A DNA stretch of 64,000 nt, taken from the NCBI RefSeq assembly GCF_035984415.1, contig NZ_CP130720.1:4898001-4962000 (forward strand), given 5' to 3'. Position 1 is the first letter of the stretch, and each line of letters begins with the position of its first letter. The translations under genes were made by a program, and so were the position numbers. The notes under the pieces were generated by a model. It saw only the letters and a program-made list of their open reading frames with translations. It was not told the origin of the DNA and did no database searches. The DNA is from Streptomyces sp. NBC_01296. Its GTDB lineage: Bacteria; Actinomycetota; Actinomycetes; Streptomycetales; Streptomycetaceae. This document shows positions 24,992 through 33,077 of the stretch, piece after piece.

Positions 24992-26347
24992 CTACGCCGC
25001 CGTGACCAGTTCGCGGGGGCGGAGGGAGGGGACGAACGTGACCCCGCGGCGGGTCACGCTCAGGCGGAGGTTGCCGACCCGGGAGAGGATCACCGCGATC
25101 GTCGCGGCGGCGGTCAGCGAGACGAGGCCGCCCGCGGCCATGCCGATGCGGGCCCCGTACGTGTCCGTCACCCAGCCGACGACCGGTGCACCGATCGGGG
25201 TGCCGCCGGTGAACACCATCATGAACAGGGCCATCACCCGACCGCGCATCTCGGGGTCGGTGGCCATCTGGACGCTCGCGTTGGCGGTGACGTTGACCGT
25301 CAGCCCGAACATCCCGATCGGCACGAGCAGCGCTGCGAACAGCCGGAACCCGGGAGCGAAGGCCGTCACGACCTCCAGTACGGAGAACAGCAGGGCCGCC
25401 GCGACCAGAAGCCGCAGCCGGGAGTTGCCCCGCCGCGCCGCCAGCAGCGCACCCGCCAGGGAGCCCGCCGCGATCAGCGTGTTGAACAGGCCGTACGTGC
25501 CCGCGTCCCCGTGGAACACCTCGCTGACGAACGCCGACAGCCAGATCGGGAAGTTGAACCCGAAGGTGCCGATGAAGCCCACCAGCACGATCGGCCAGAT
25601 CAGCTCCGGGCGCCCGGCGACGTAGCGCAGACCCTCCCGCAGCTGTCCCTTGGCGCGCGGCTGCGGCCGGATCGGGTGCAGTTCGCGCGTCCGCATCAGC
25701 AGCAGGCCGGCGACGGGCGCGGCGAAGGACAGTCCGTTCAGCAGGAAGGCCCAGCCGGAGCCGACGGCGGTGATCAGCACACCGGCGATCGCCGGGCCGA
25801 CCAGCCGCGCGGACTGGAAGTTGGCCGAGTTCAGGCTCACGGCGTTGGCGAGCTGCTCCGGGCCGACCATCTCGGAGACGAACGTCTGCCGTGCGGGGTT
25901 GTCCACGACGGTGACGAGGCCGAGTAGGAAGGCCGCGAGGTACACGTGCCAGACCTGGACGTGTCCGGCCAGGGTGAGTGCGGCGAGGGCGACACCGGTC
26001 AGGCCCATCAGGGACTGCGTGGCGATCAGCAGCGGCCGCTTGGGCAGCCGGTCCGCGAGTACGCCTCCGTAGAGGCCGAACACCATCATCGGCAGGAACT
26101 GCAGCGCGATGGTGATCCCGACGGCGGAAGCCGAGCCGGTCAGGGACAGGACCAGCCAGTCCTGGGCGATGCGCTGCATCCAGGTGCCCGTGTTGGACAC
26201 CGCCTGTCCCGTGGCGAAGAGCCGGTAGTTCCGGATCTTCAGCGAGCTGAACATCGAGTTGTTCTCGCCCGCGGCGCGCGTCGTGCGCGCGGTGCTAGTG
26301 GTGGATGTATGGCCGGGTGCGGAGTCTGCTCCGTTTCCCGTACTCAA
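24992..26347 (-). CDS. MFS exporter (EntS-like family)
   Basis: This encodes a 451-residue MFS drug or siderophore-type exporter. After a disordered N-terminus of about 30 residues the typical start of the MFS_3 family appears (FSSLKIRNYRLFATGQAVSNTGTWMQRIAQDWLVLSLTG). The loop 2-3 signature GVLADRLPKRPLL is intact. About 12 helices are predicted. I use the TTG at 26347 because AGGAGG lies 10 nt upstream and the product starts LSTG, the usual family N-terminus; no ATG fits. The gene follows the MarR gene by 26 bp, so the regulator most likely controls the pump. Confidence 0.88.
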   Translation of the reverse strand: MSTGNGADSAPGHTSTTSTARTTRAAGENNSMFSSLKIRNYRLFATGQAVSNTGTWMQRIAQDWLVLSLTGSASAVGITIALQFLPMMVFGLYGGVLADRLPKRPLLIATQSLMGLTGVALAALTLAGHVQVWHVYLAAFLLGLVTVVDNPARQTFVSEMVGPEQLANAVSLNSANFQSARLVGPAIAGVLITAVGSGWAFLLNGLSFAAPVAGLLLMRTRELHPIRPQPRAKGQLREGLRYVAGRPELIWPIVLVGFIGTFGFNFPIWLSAFVSEVFHGDAGTYGLFNTLIAAGSLAGALLAARRGNSRLRLLVAAALLFSVLEVVTAFAPGFRLFAALLVPIGMFGLTVNVTANASVQMATDPEMRGRVMALFMMVFTGGTPIGAPVVGWVTDTYGARIGMAAGGLVSLTAAATIAVILSRVGNLRLSVTRRGVTFVPSLRPRELVTAA

Positions 26348-26373
26348 AAGCGTTCGCCTCCTGGCGTCGTCTC

Positions 26374-26811
26374 CTACAGGTGTGCGAGCTTCTCCAGGAC
26401 AGGCGCGGCCTCGCGCAGCTTGGCCCATTCGTCTTCGGTGAGCTCGGCCGCGAGCCCGGCCAGGAAGGCGTTCCGCTTGCGACGGCTCTCCTCGAGCATC
26501 GCTTCGGCCTCCTCGGTCTGGGTGACCACCTTCTGGCGGCGGTCGTCCGGGTGCGGCTGCAGCCTGACCAGTCCCTTGGCCTCCAGCAGCGCGACGATGC
26601 GTGTCATCGACGGCGGCTGGACGTGTTCGCGCCGGGCCAGCTCACCGGGGGTGGCCCGGCCGCACCGGGCGAGGGTGCCGAGGACCGACATCTCGGTCGG
26701 GCTCAGCGATTCGTCGACGCGCTGGTGCTTGAGGCGCCGGCCCAGCCGCATGACGGCGGAGCGGAGGTCGTTCACGGCGGCAGCGTCGTCACCATGGGTA
26801 AGGTCGAGCAT
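26374..26811 (-). CDS. MarR family transcriptional regulator
   Basis: This encodes a 145-residue winged-helix regulator: SPTEMSVLGTLARCGRATPGELARREHVQPPSMTRIVALLEAKGLVRLQPHPDDRRQKVV is the MarR core with recognition helix and wing. The N- and C-terminal helices form the dimer interface. It is the first gene of a two-gene operon with the MFS exporter. The ATG at 26811 follows TAGTCT by 6 nt (leaderless type), and a short inverted repeat covers that box, which points to autorepression relieved by a pump substrate (inference). Confidence 0.92.
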   Translation of the reverse strand: MLDLTHGDDAAAVNDLRSAVMRLGRRLKHQRVDESLSPTEMSVLGTLARCGRATPGELARREHVQPPSMTRIVALLEAKGLVRLQPHPDDRRQKVVTQTEEAEAMLEESRRKRNAFLAGLAAELTEDEWAKLREAAPVLEKLAHL

Positions 26812-26815
26812 CTCT

Positions 26816-26841
26816 TTAGACTACCTCATTACTCTCTCTAA
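26816..26841 (-). promoter_or_regulatory. probable MarR operator over a leaderless promoter
   Basis: TTAGA (26816-26820) and TCTAA (26837-26841) are inverted arms with a 16-bp centre. The -10 box TAGTCT (minus strand, 26823-26818) lies in the left arm, 6 nt before the marR ATG. Bound MarR would block its own operon. Confidence 0.5.
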
Positions 26842-26929
26842 GGAACGCCACTGAAGCGAATCACTCGTACGGGTGAGTCGGCGGCGGAAAGCAACACGCG
26901 TCCACGGCCTGTGCCACGACTCTTTCGGC

Positions 26930-27112
26930 ATGGGGACACACGTGCTGAGCATGCGCATAGACGGGGAGCTGCTCGAACGCCTCCGGACTCATGCCGCAAA
27001 ACGCGGAATGAGCGTCCAGGACTATGTCGTCCGGACGCTCATTCGCGATGACTTCGACGAGCGCTTCAAGGCCGCCGTCGACGAGACGGAGAAGTTCTAC
27101 GGGCTTACGTGA
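26930..27112 (+). CDS. solo ribbon-helix-helix (CopG/Arc-like) protein
   Basis: This encodes a 60-residue protein with a ribbon-helix-helix pattern: strand VLSMRIDGELLERLRTHAAKRG, then MSVQDYVVRTLIRDDF. It ends in a charged tail (FKAAVDETEKFYGLT). The family includes antitoxins and small repressors, but no toxin gene is adjacent, so it is a stand-alone form. The ATG at 26930 is chosen; a GTG at 26942 is possible. Its stop overlaps the 3' end of the convergent NCS2 permease gene by 8 bp. Confidence 0.78.
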   Translation: MGTHVLSMRIDGELLERLRTHAAKRGMSVQDYVVRTLIRDDFDERFKAAVDETEKFYGLT

Positions 27113-28562
27113 GACCGAGGGCCGGCATCGCGTAGTAGAAGACGAACACCGCCGACACGACGTACATGGCCGCCGGGACCTCGCGGCCCCGGCCGGTCGC
27201 CAGCCGCAGGACGCAGAAGCTGATGAAGCCGAAGCCGATGCCGTTGGTGATCGAGTACGTGAACGGCATCATCACCATGGCCAGGAAGGCCGGGACGGCG
27301 ATGGTGAAGTCGCTCCAGTCGATGTCCTTGACCGAGCCCGCCAGGATCAGGAAGCCGACCGCCACGAGGGCGGGGGTGGCCGCCTGGGACGGGACCATGG
27401 TGGCCAGCGGGGTCAGGAACAGCGCCACGGCGAAGAGGCCGCCGGTCACGACGTTCGCCAGACCGGTGCGGGCGCCCTCGCCGACGCCGGCCGTGGACTC
27501 CACGAAGCAGGTGGTGGCCGAGGACGAGGTGGCGCCGCCGGACGCGACGGCCAGGCCGTCGACCAGCAGGACCCGGTTGATGCCGGGGAACTCCCCGGTC
27601 TTCTTGTCGATCAGCTTGGCCTCGTCGCCGACGCCGAGGATCGTCCCCATCGCGTCGAAGAAGCAGGACAGCAGCACGGTGAAGACGAAGAGGATGCCGG
27701 TCAGCAGGCCGACCTTGCCGAAGCCGCCGAACAGGCTGACCTGGCCGACGAGCCCGAAGTCGGGCGCGGCCACCGGGTTGCCCGGCCACTCGGGAACGGT
27801 CAGGCCCCAGCCCGAGTCGGGCAGCTCGGCGATCAGCTGGACGGCGACGGCGATCACGGTCATGGCCACGATGGAGATCAGGATCGCGCCGGGCGTCTTG
27901 CGGATCAGCAGGGCGAGGGTCAGCAGGACGCCGACGATGAAGATCAGCACCGGCCAGCCGTGCAGGTGGCCGGCCGTGCCGAGCTGGAGCGGCACGGTGG
28001 TGTGCGCGGCGTCCGGGATACGGGTGACGAAGCCCGAGTCGACCAGGCCGATCAGCATGATGAACAGGCCGATGCCGATCGCGATGCCCTTGCGCAGGCT
28101 GAGCGGGACGGCGTTCATGACCCGCTCGCGCAGGCCGGTCGCGACCAGCAGCATCACGACGAAGCCGGCCAGCACCACCATGCCCATGGCGTCGGGCCAG
28201 CTCATGCGCGGGGCGAGCTGGAGGGCGACGACGGTGTTCACGCCGAGGCCGGCGGCGAGCGCGATCGGGACGTTGCCGATGACACCCATGAGGAGCGTGG
28301 TGAAGGCCGCCGTCAGGGCGGTGGCGGTCACGAGCTGGCCGCTGTCGAGCTGGTGGCCGTACATGTCCTTCGCGCTGCCCAGGATGATCGGGTTCAGCAC
28401 GATGATGTAGGCCATCGCGAAGAAGGTGGCGAAACCGCCGCGGACCTCGCGAGCGATCGTCGAGCCGCGCTCGGAGATCTTGAAGTAGCGGTCCAGGCCG
28501 GACGTGCCCTGGGGGGCGGGGTCCGGGAGGGTGGGCGCGGGGGCGGGGGCCGACGTGCTCAT
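27105..28562 (-). CDS. NCS2 family purine permease (AzgA-like)
   Basis: This encodes a 485-residue membrane transporter with about 13-14 helices. The AzgA-branch features are GGFATFFAMAYIIVLNPIIL near the start, NVPIALAAGLGVNTVVA, FFDAMGTILGVGDEAKLID, and GGATSSSATTCFVESTAGVGEGARTGLANVVTGGLF (the NCS2 signature with the substrate-site Glu). This branch transports adenine, guanine or hypoxanthine with protons. The first about 15 residues are disordered. The gene diverges from the DUF2530 gene, and an inverted repeat lies in between. Confidence 0.93.
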   Translation of the reverse strand: MSTSAPAPAPTLPDPAPQGTSGLDRYFKISERGSTIAREVRGGFATFFAMAYIIVLNPIILGSAKDMYGHQLDSGQLVTATALTAAFTTLLMGVIGNVPIALAAGLGVNTVVALQLAPRMSWPDAMGMVVLAGFVVMLLVATGLRERVMNAVPLSLRKGIAIGIGLFIMLIGLVDSGFVTRIPDAAHTTVPLQLGTAGHLHGWPVLIFIVGVLLTLALLIRKTPGAILISIVAMTVIAVAVQLIAELPDSGWGLTVPEWPGNPVAAPDFGLVGQVSLFGGFGKVGLLTGILFVFTVLLSCFFDAMGTILGVGDEAKLIDKKTGEFPGINRVLLVDGLAVASGGATSSSATTCFVESTAGVGEGARTGLANVVTGGLFAVALFLTPLATMVPSQAATPALVAVGFLILAGSVKDIDWSDFTIAVPAFLAMVMMPFTYSITNGIGFGFISFCVLRLATGRGREVPAAMYVVSAVFVFYYAMPALGLT

Positions 28563-28600
28563 GCGGTCCTCTGGGTCCTCATTGCGGGGGCATTGGGGGA

Positions 28601-28645
28601 TTCATACGAAGAAAATGGGCCATGCCCACACCGTTTCAGTATGAA
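28601..28645. promoter_or_regulatory. spaced inverted repeat upstream of the purine permease
   Basis: TTCATAC (28601-28607) and GTATGAA (28639-28645) are perfect 7-bp inverted arms 31 bp apart, in a locally less GC-rich region between the divergent permease and DUF2530 genes. They may be paired operator half-sites. Confidence 0.35.
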
Positions 28646-28698
28646 CACATGAACGAAAGCCCGTCCATCTCCGCGCGTAGACCTCGTTTCCGCGCACC

Positions 28699-28704
28699 TA
28701 GACT
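28699..28704 (+). promoter_or_regulatory. leaderless-type -10 box (TAGACT)
   Basis: TAGACT lies 7 nt before the ATG at 28712. Confidence 0.5.
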
Positions 28705-28711
28705 TGAGGGC

Positions 28712-29014
28712 ATGGCGAAATGGACTGCGAAGCACGAGGCGCCCGAGCCCCTTGAGGGCCCGATCGTCGCGACCGTCACCGGCGGCACGATCATCTGGTT
28801 CGCCCTGTTCCTCGTCCAGCTCCCCTTCTACGGCTGGTTCGCCGACCGGGACCTGCTCTGGTGGGTCTGGTGCTGCGCGGCCGGCGGCGTGCTCGGCCTG
28901 ATCGGCGTCTGGTACGTACGGGGGCGCGACGCGGCGCTCAAGCGGCACGCCGCAGACGCGCAGGCCGCGCGGAACGAGGAGAGCGGCGCCGGCCCGGCGC
29001 CGCGCACCGGCTGA
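28712..29014 (+). CDS. DUF2530 membrane protein
   Basis: This encodes a 100-residue protein with two transmembrane helices (GTIIWFALFLVQLPFYGWF and LLWWVWCCAAGGVLGLIGVWYV) and a charged C-terminal tail (RGRDAALKRHAADAQAARNEE). This matches DUF2530, an actinobacterial family of unknown function that commonly neighbours NCS2 permeases. The ATG at 28712 follows a leaderless -10 box. An in-frame extension to 28622 is rejected for lack of any start signal. Confidence 0.85.
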   Translation: MAKWTAKHEAPEPLEGPIVATVTGGTIIWFALFLVQLPFYGWFADRDLLWWVWCCAAGGVLGLIGVWYVRGRDAALKRHAADAQAARNEESGAGPAPRTG

Positions 29015-29108
29015 CGGCAGCCGGTGCGTGCCCGACCGGGGGACGATTCGGGTCATCCCGAAGTCGGATCTTCGCGCCGCTCGGCGGGTGAACGGAGGAA
29101 ACCCCCTT

Positions 29109-29114
29109 TACCGT
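29109..29114 (+). promoter_or_regulatory. leaderless-type -10 box (TACCGT)
   Basis: TACCGT lies 7 nt before the ATG at 29122. Confidence 0.5.
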
Positions 29115-29121
29115 CGATTGC

Positions 29122-31590
29122 ATGACGCAGCGGGCAGACATCGAACCCAACGGTTCCGAGCCGGTAGGCGGCGGGCCCGGCGGCGCGGCCATCGACGCCG
29201 GAGCCGAGCTCGACCCCGTACACCCGATGCGGCCGCCCGCGCCGCGCTTCAAGCCCGCCGGCCTGACCACGGCCGAAGTCGCCGAACGCGTCGCGCGCGG
29301 AGCCGTCAACGACGTGCCCGTACGCAGCAGCCGCTCCACCGCCGACATCGTCCGCGCCAACGTCTTCACCCGGTTCAACGCCATCATCGGCGTGCTCTGG
29401 GTGATCATGATCATCGTCGCGCCGCCCCAGGACAGCCTCTTCGGCTACGTGATCATCGCGAACACCGGCATCGGCATCATCCAGGAGATGCGGGCCAAGA
29501 AGACCCTGGACAGCCTCGCCGTCATCGGCGAGGCCAAACCCAGCGTCCGCCGCGACGGCCGGACCGCCGAGATCTCCACCTCCGAGATCGTCCTCGACGA
29601 CGTCATCGAGCTCGGGCCGGGGGACAAGGTCGTCGTCGACGGCGCCGTCGGCGAGGCCGACGGCCTGGAGATCGACGAGTCCCTGCTCACCGGTGAGGCC
29701 GACCCCGTCCTGAAGAAGCCCGGCGACCCGGTCATGTCCGGATCCTTCGTCGTCGCCGGCGGCGGCGCGTTCACCGCCACCAAGGTCGGCCGCGCCGCCT
29801 ACGCCGCCCAGTTGGCCGAAGAGGCCACCCGCTTCACGCTCGTCCACTCCGAGCTGCGCTCCGGCATCTCCACCATCCTCAAGTACGTCACCTGGATGAT
29901 GATCCCGACCTCGATCGGCCTGATCATCAGCCAGCTCGTCGTCAAGGACAACAACCTCAAGGACGCCATCGCCCGCACCGTCGGCGGCATCGTCCCGATG
30001 ATCCCCGAAGGCCTGGTCCTGCTGACCTCCGTCGCCTTCGCGATCGGCGTCATCCGGCTCGGCCGCAAGCAGTGCCTCGTGCAGGAACTGCCGGCCATCG
30101 AGGGCCTCGCCCGCGTCGACGTGGTCTGCCTCGACAAGACCGGCACCCTCACCGAGGGCGGCATGGACGTCACCGAGCTCCGCCCGCTCGGCGGCGCGGA
30201 GGACTCGTACGTCAAGAAGGTGCTCGGCGCGCTCGGCGAATCCGACCCGCGGCCCAACGCCAGCCTCCAGGCGATCATCGACGCCTACCCGGTCAGCGCC
30301 GAGTGGCGCTGCACCGAATCGCTGCCCTTCTCCTCCGCCCGCAAGTACAGCGGCGCCAGCTTCAGCGAGGGCGACGGCGAGAACAACACCTGGCTGCTCG
30401 GCGCCCCCGACGTGCTCCTCCCGGCCGGAGACCCGGCCCTCGACGAGATCAACGAGCTCAACGAGCAGGGACTGCGCGTCCTGCTGCTCGCCAAGGCCGC
30501 GCGCGAGCTCGACGACGCGGCCGTCGGGGCCGGGGCCCGGCCGACCGCCCTGATCGTCCTGGAGCAGCGGCTGCGCCCCGACGCCGCCGACACCCTGCGC
30601 TACTTCGAGGACCAGAAGGTCCACGCGAAGGTCATCTCCGGCGACAACGCGGTGTCCGTCGGCGCGGTCGCCGGCAAACTCGGCCTGCCGGGCGCCGAGA
30701 ACACGGTCGACGCGCGCAGGATGCCGACCGACCAGGCCGACATGGCCAGGGTCCTCGACGAGAACGCCGTCTTCGGACGGGTCACCCCGCAGCAGAAGCG
30801 CGACATGGTCGGCGCACTGCAGTCCAAGGGCCACACGGTCGCGATGACGGGCGACGGCGTCAACGACGTCCTGGCCCTCAAGGACGCGGACATCGGCGTG
30901 AGCATGGGATCGGGCTCCGAGGCCACCCGCGCGGTCGCGCAGATCGTCCTCCTCGACAACAGCTTCTCCACCCTCCCCTCGGTGGTCGCCGAGGGCCGCC
31001 GGGTCATCGGCAACATCACCCGCGTCGCCACCCTCTTCCTCACGAAGACCGTCTACTCGGTGCTGCTGGCGATCCTGGTGGTCTGCTCGCAGGTCGAATA
31101 CCCCTTCCTGCCGCGTCACCTGACGCTGCTGTCCACCCTCACCATCGGCATCCCGGCGTTCTTCCTGGCCCTGGCCCCGAACAAGGAGCGCGCGAAGCCG
31201 CACTTCGTGAGACGGGTGATGCGGTACGCGATCCCGGGCGGCGTGATCGCGGCGGTGGCCACCTTCGTGACGTACCTGGTCGCCCGCCACCACTACACCG
31301 GCCCGGACGCCCTGAACGCCGAGACGAGCGCGGCGACGCTGACGCTGTTCCTGACGTCGATGTGGGTCCTGGCGATCATCGCCCGCCCGTACACGTGGTG
31401 GCGCCTGGCCCTGGTCGGCGCGATGGGCGCGGCGTTCCTGATCGTCCTGGTCGTCCCGTGGCTCCAGGAGTTCTTCCAGCTGAAGCTGGTGGGCACCCAG
31501 ATGCCGTGGACGGCCGTCGCCATCGCGGCGGCGGCGTCCGCCCTGATCGAGTTCACGTTCCGCTGGGTGGACCGGAAGTTCCCGGCCTAG
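29122..31590 (+). CDS. P-type ATPase, CtpE-like (probable Ca2+ or other cation pump)
   Basis: This encodes an 822-residue HAD-type ion pump. The start of the pump domain (LTTAEVAERVARGAVNDVPVRSSRSTADIVRANVFTRFN) is that of the CtpE branch. The actuator loop is LLTGEADPV, the phosphorylated Asp338 lies in DKTGTLTEGG, and the hinge TGDGVNDVLALKDADIGVSMGSGSEATRA starts near residue 576. About ten membrane helices are seen. There are no N-terminal metal-binding domains. CtpE of Mycobacterium is described as a calcium uptake ATPase; specificity here is inference. A copy of the last about 30 bp recurs after the next gene. Confidence 0.92.
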   Translation: MTQRADIEPNGSEPVGGGPGGAAIDAGAELDPVHPMRPPAPRFKPAGLTTAEVAERVARGAVNDVPVRSSRSTADIVRANVFTRFNAIIGVLWVIMIIVAPPQDSLFGYVIIANTGIGIIQEMRAKKTLDSLAVIGEAKPSVRRDGRTAEISTSEIVLDDVIELGPGDKVVVDGAVGEADGLEIDESLLTGEADPVLKKPGDPVMSGSFVVAGGGAFTATKVGRAAYAAQLAEEATRFTLVHSELRSGISTILKYVTWMMIPTSIGLIISQLVVKDNNLKDAIARTVGGIVPMIPEGLVLLTSVAFAIGVIRLGRKQCLVQELPAIEGLARVDVVCLDKTGTLTEGGMDVTELRPLGGAEDSYVKKVLGALGESDPRPNASLQAIIDAYPVSAEWRCTESLPFSSARKYSGASFSEGDGENNTWLLGAPDVLLPAGDPALDEINELNEQGLRVLLLAKAARELDDAAVGAGARPTALIVLEQRLRPDAADTLRYFEDQKVHAKVISGDNAVSVGAVAGKLGLPGAENTVDARRMPTDQADMARVLDENAVFGRVTPQQKRDMVGALQSKGHTVAMTGDGVNDVLALKDADIGVSMGSGSEATRAVAQIVLLDNSFSTLPSVVAEGRRVIGNITRVATLFLTKTVYSVLLAILVVCSQVEYPFLPRHLTLLSTLTIGIPAFFLALAPNKERAKPHFVRRVMRYAIPGGVIAAVATFVTYLVARHHYTGPDALNAETSAATLTLFLTSMWVLAIIARPYTWWRLALVGAMGAAFLIVLVVPWLQEFFQLKLVGTQMPWTAVAIAAAASALIEFTFRWVDRKFPA
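31551..31590 (+). repeat. copy A of a gene-end duplication (3' end of the P-type ATPase)
   Basis: The last 40 bp of the pump gene. The first 29 bp recur at 33038-33066 with a single mismatch, after which the two copies diverge. Confidence 0.85.
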
Positions 31591-31602
31591 GCCGAGGCCG
31601 AC

Positions 31603-33030
31603 ATGGGCCGGGATCGTGGGACGGCGACCCTGGCACTGCTGTCCTTCGCCATGCTGGTCGTGTCCCTCGACCAGTACATCGTGGTGGTGGCGCTCCCCGA
31701 CATCGCCCGCGACCTGGGCTACTCCGCTCAGACGCTGCAGTCCGTCATCAGCGCCTACGCGGTGACCTCGGCCGGCTTCCTCCTGTTCGGCGGCCGCGCC
31801 GCCGACCTGCTCGGACGGCGCCGCGTCCTGGCCACCGGCCTCGGCCTGTACACCGCCGCGGCGCTCGCGGGCGGTCTCGCGACCGGGCCCGGGATGCTGC
31901 TCGCCGCCCGCGCGGTCCAGGGTCTCGGCGGCGCCCTCGTCTTCCCCACCACCCTGGCCCTCGTCAACACCACCTTCGCCGAAGGACGGCTGCGCAATCG
32001 CGCCCTGGGCTTCTGGGGCGGCGCCGGTGCGGCGGGACTCGTGATCGGGGTGCTGCTCGGCGGCTTCCTGACGCAGGCCTTCGGCTGGGAGGCGGTGTTC
32101 CTGGTCAACGTAGCCCTGGCGGGACCCGCGCTGCTGCTCACCTTCGTGGTGATCCCGCCGGACGGCCCGCGCGAGAGGGGCCGATCGTTCGACCTGCCCG
32201 GTGCGCTCAGCGTCACCGTGGGCGTCACCCTGATCGTGTTCGCCCTGGTTCAGGGCCCCGCCCTCGGCTGGCTCTCGGCGGGCTTCCTCGGCAGCGCGGC
32301 GGCGGGCCTGCTGCTGATCGCCGCGTTCGCCGTCATCGAGCGGCGCAGCCACGACCCGCTCGTGCCGCCCCGGCTGCTCGCCAACCCCCACCTCGTCACC
32401 GGCGTCGTCATCGCGTTCATGTTCATGGCGACGTTCGGCTCGGTGCTCTACTTCCTGTCCCTCCACTTCCAGGAAGTCCTCGGCTACGACGCCCTGCAGA
32501 CCGGCGCCGGCTTCCTCATCCCCACGGCGGTGGTGGTCGCCGGCTCGACGACGGCGGGCCGGCTGGTGACGAGGTTCGGCCTCAGAGCCACCCTGACCGG
32601 CGCGCTCGCCGTCGGCGCACTCGGTGCCGTCGCCCTCGGCTTCGCCGTCGCCCCGGACGGCTCGTACACCGACCTGATCCCCGGCCTGGTGGCGCTCAGC
32701 ATCGGCGACGGCGTCGTCTTCACCACCATGTTCATCACCGCCGCCACCGGCGTCCCCGACCGGGACCAGGGCACCGCCTCGGGCATCGCCTCCACCGGCT
32801 CCGGCGTGGGCGCGGCGGTCGGCCTCGCCGTCCTCGTCCTGATCGCGACCGCCGGCCTCGACGGCCTCTCGGGCGAACGGCTCCGCGCCGCCACGGCCGA
32901 GGGGATCAGCACCGCCCTCTTCGTGGTGGCGGGCGGCATCGCCCTGACCTTCCTCACGGCCCTGACCCGCTGCCCGACCCCGCCCGAACCGGCGCCGGCC
33001 CCCGTCCCGTACCAGACCCGCCGCTGCTGA
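31603..33030 (+). CDS. DHA2 family MFS drug exporter
   Basis: This encodes a 475-residue proton-coupled exporter with about 14 helices. The helix 1 motif (LVVSLDQYIVVVALPDIARDLG, the DHA2 motif D1), the loop 2-3 motif (GGRAADLLGRRRVL) and motif C in helix 5 (GFWGGAGAAGLVIGVLLGG) are present. It resembles EmrB/QacA multidrug pumps of antibiotic-producing actinomycetes. It starts 12 bp after the P-type ATPase stop without a good Shine-Dalgarno and lacks a regulator. It lies between the true end of the ATPase gene and a short copy of that end, which suggests it was inserted here. Confidence 0.9.
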   Translation: MGRDRGTATLALLSFAMLVVSLDQYIVVVALPDIARDLGYSAQTLQSVISAYAVTSAGFLLFGGRAADLLGRRRVLATGLGLYTAAALAGGLATGPGMLLAARAVQGLGGALVFPTTLALVNTTFAEGRLRNRALGFWGGAGAAGLVIGVLLGGFLTQAFGWEAVFLVNVALAGPALLLTFVVIPPDGPRERGRSFDLPGALSVTVGVTLIVFALVQGPALGWLSAGFLGSAAAGLLLIAAFAVIERRSHDPLVPPRLLANPHLVTGVVIAFMFMATFGSVLYFLSLHFQEVLGYDALQTGAGFLIPTAVVVAGSTTAGRLVTRFGLRATLTGALAVGALGAVALGFAVAPDGSYTDLIPGLVALSIGDGVVFTTMFITAATGVPDRDQGTASGIASTGSGVGAAVGLAVLVLIATAGLDGLSGERLRAATAEGISTALFVVAGGIALTFLTALTRCPTPPEPAPAPVPYQTRRC

Positions 33031-33037
33031 CAGCCGG

Positions 33038-33077
33038 GTTCACGTTCCGCCGGGTGGACCGGAAGTCGCCTGCGTGA
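33038..33077 (+). repeat. copy B of the ATPase gene-end duplication
   Basis: This starts 7 bp after the DHA2 stop and matches 31551-31579 at 28 of 29 positions. Read on the minus strand it encodes the last about 12 residues (QATSGPPGGT) and the stop of the caspase gene. Confidence 0.85.

Noticed and set aside
28563..28711. Purine riboswitch upstream of the NCS2 permease
   Set aside because: The conserved loop and junction bases of the purine aptamer are not present.
29053..32466. 1137-codon minus-strand ORF opposite the P-type ATPase and MFS genes
   Set aside because: It is a frame shadow: the product is His/Arg/Asp/Gln-rich without any domain, while the plus-strand genes are full-length known families.
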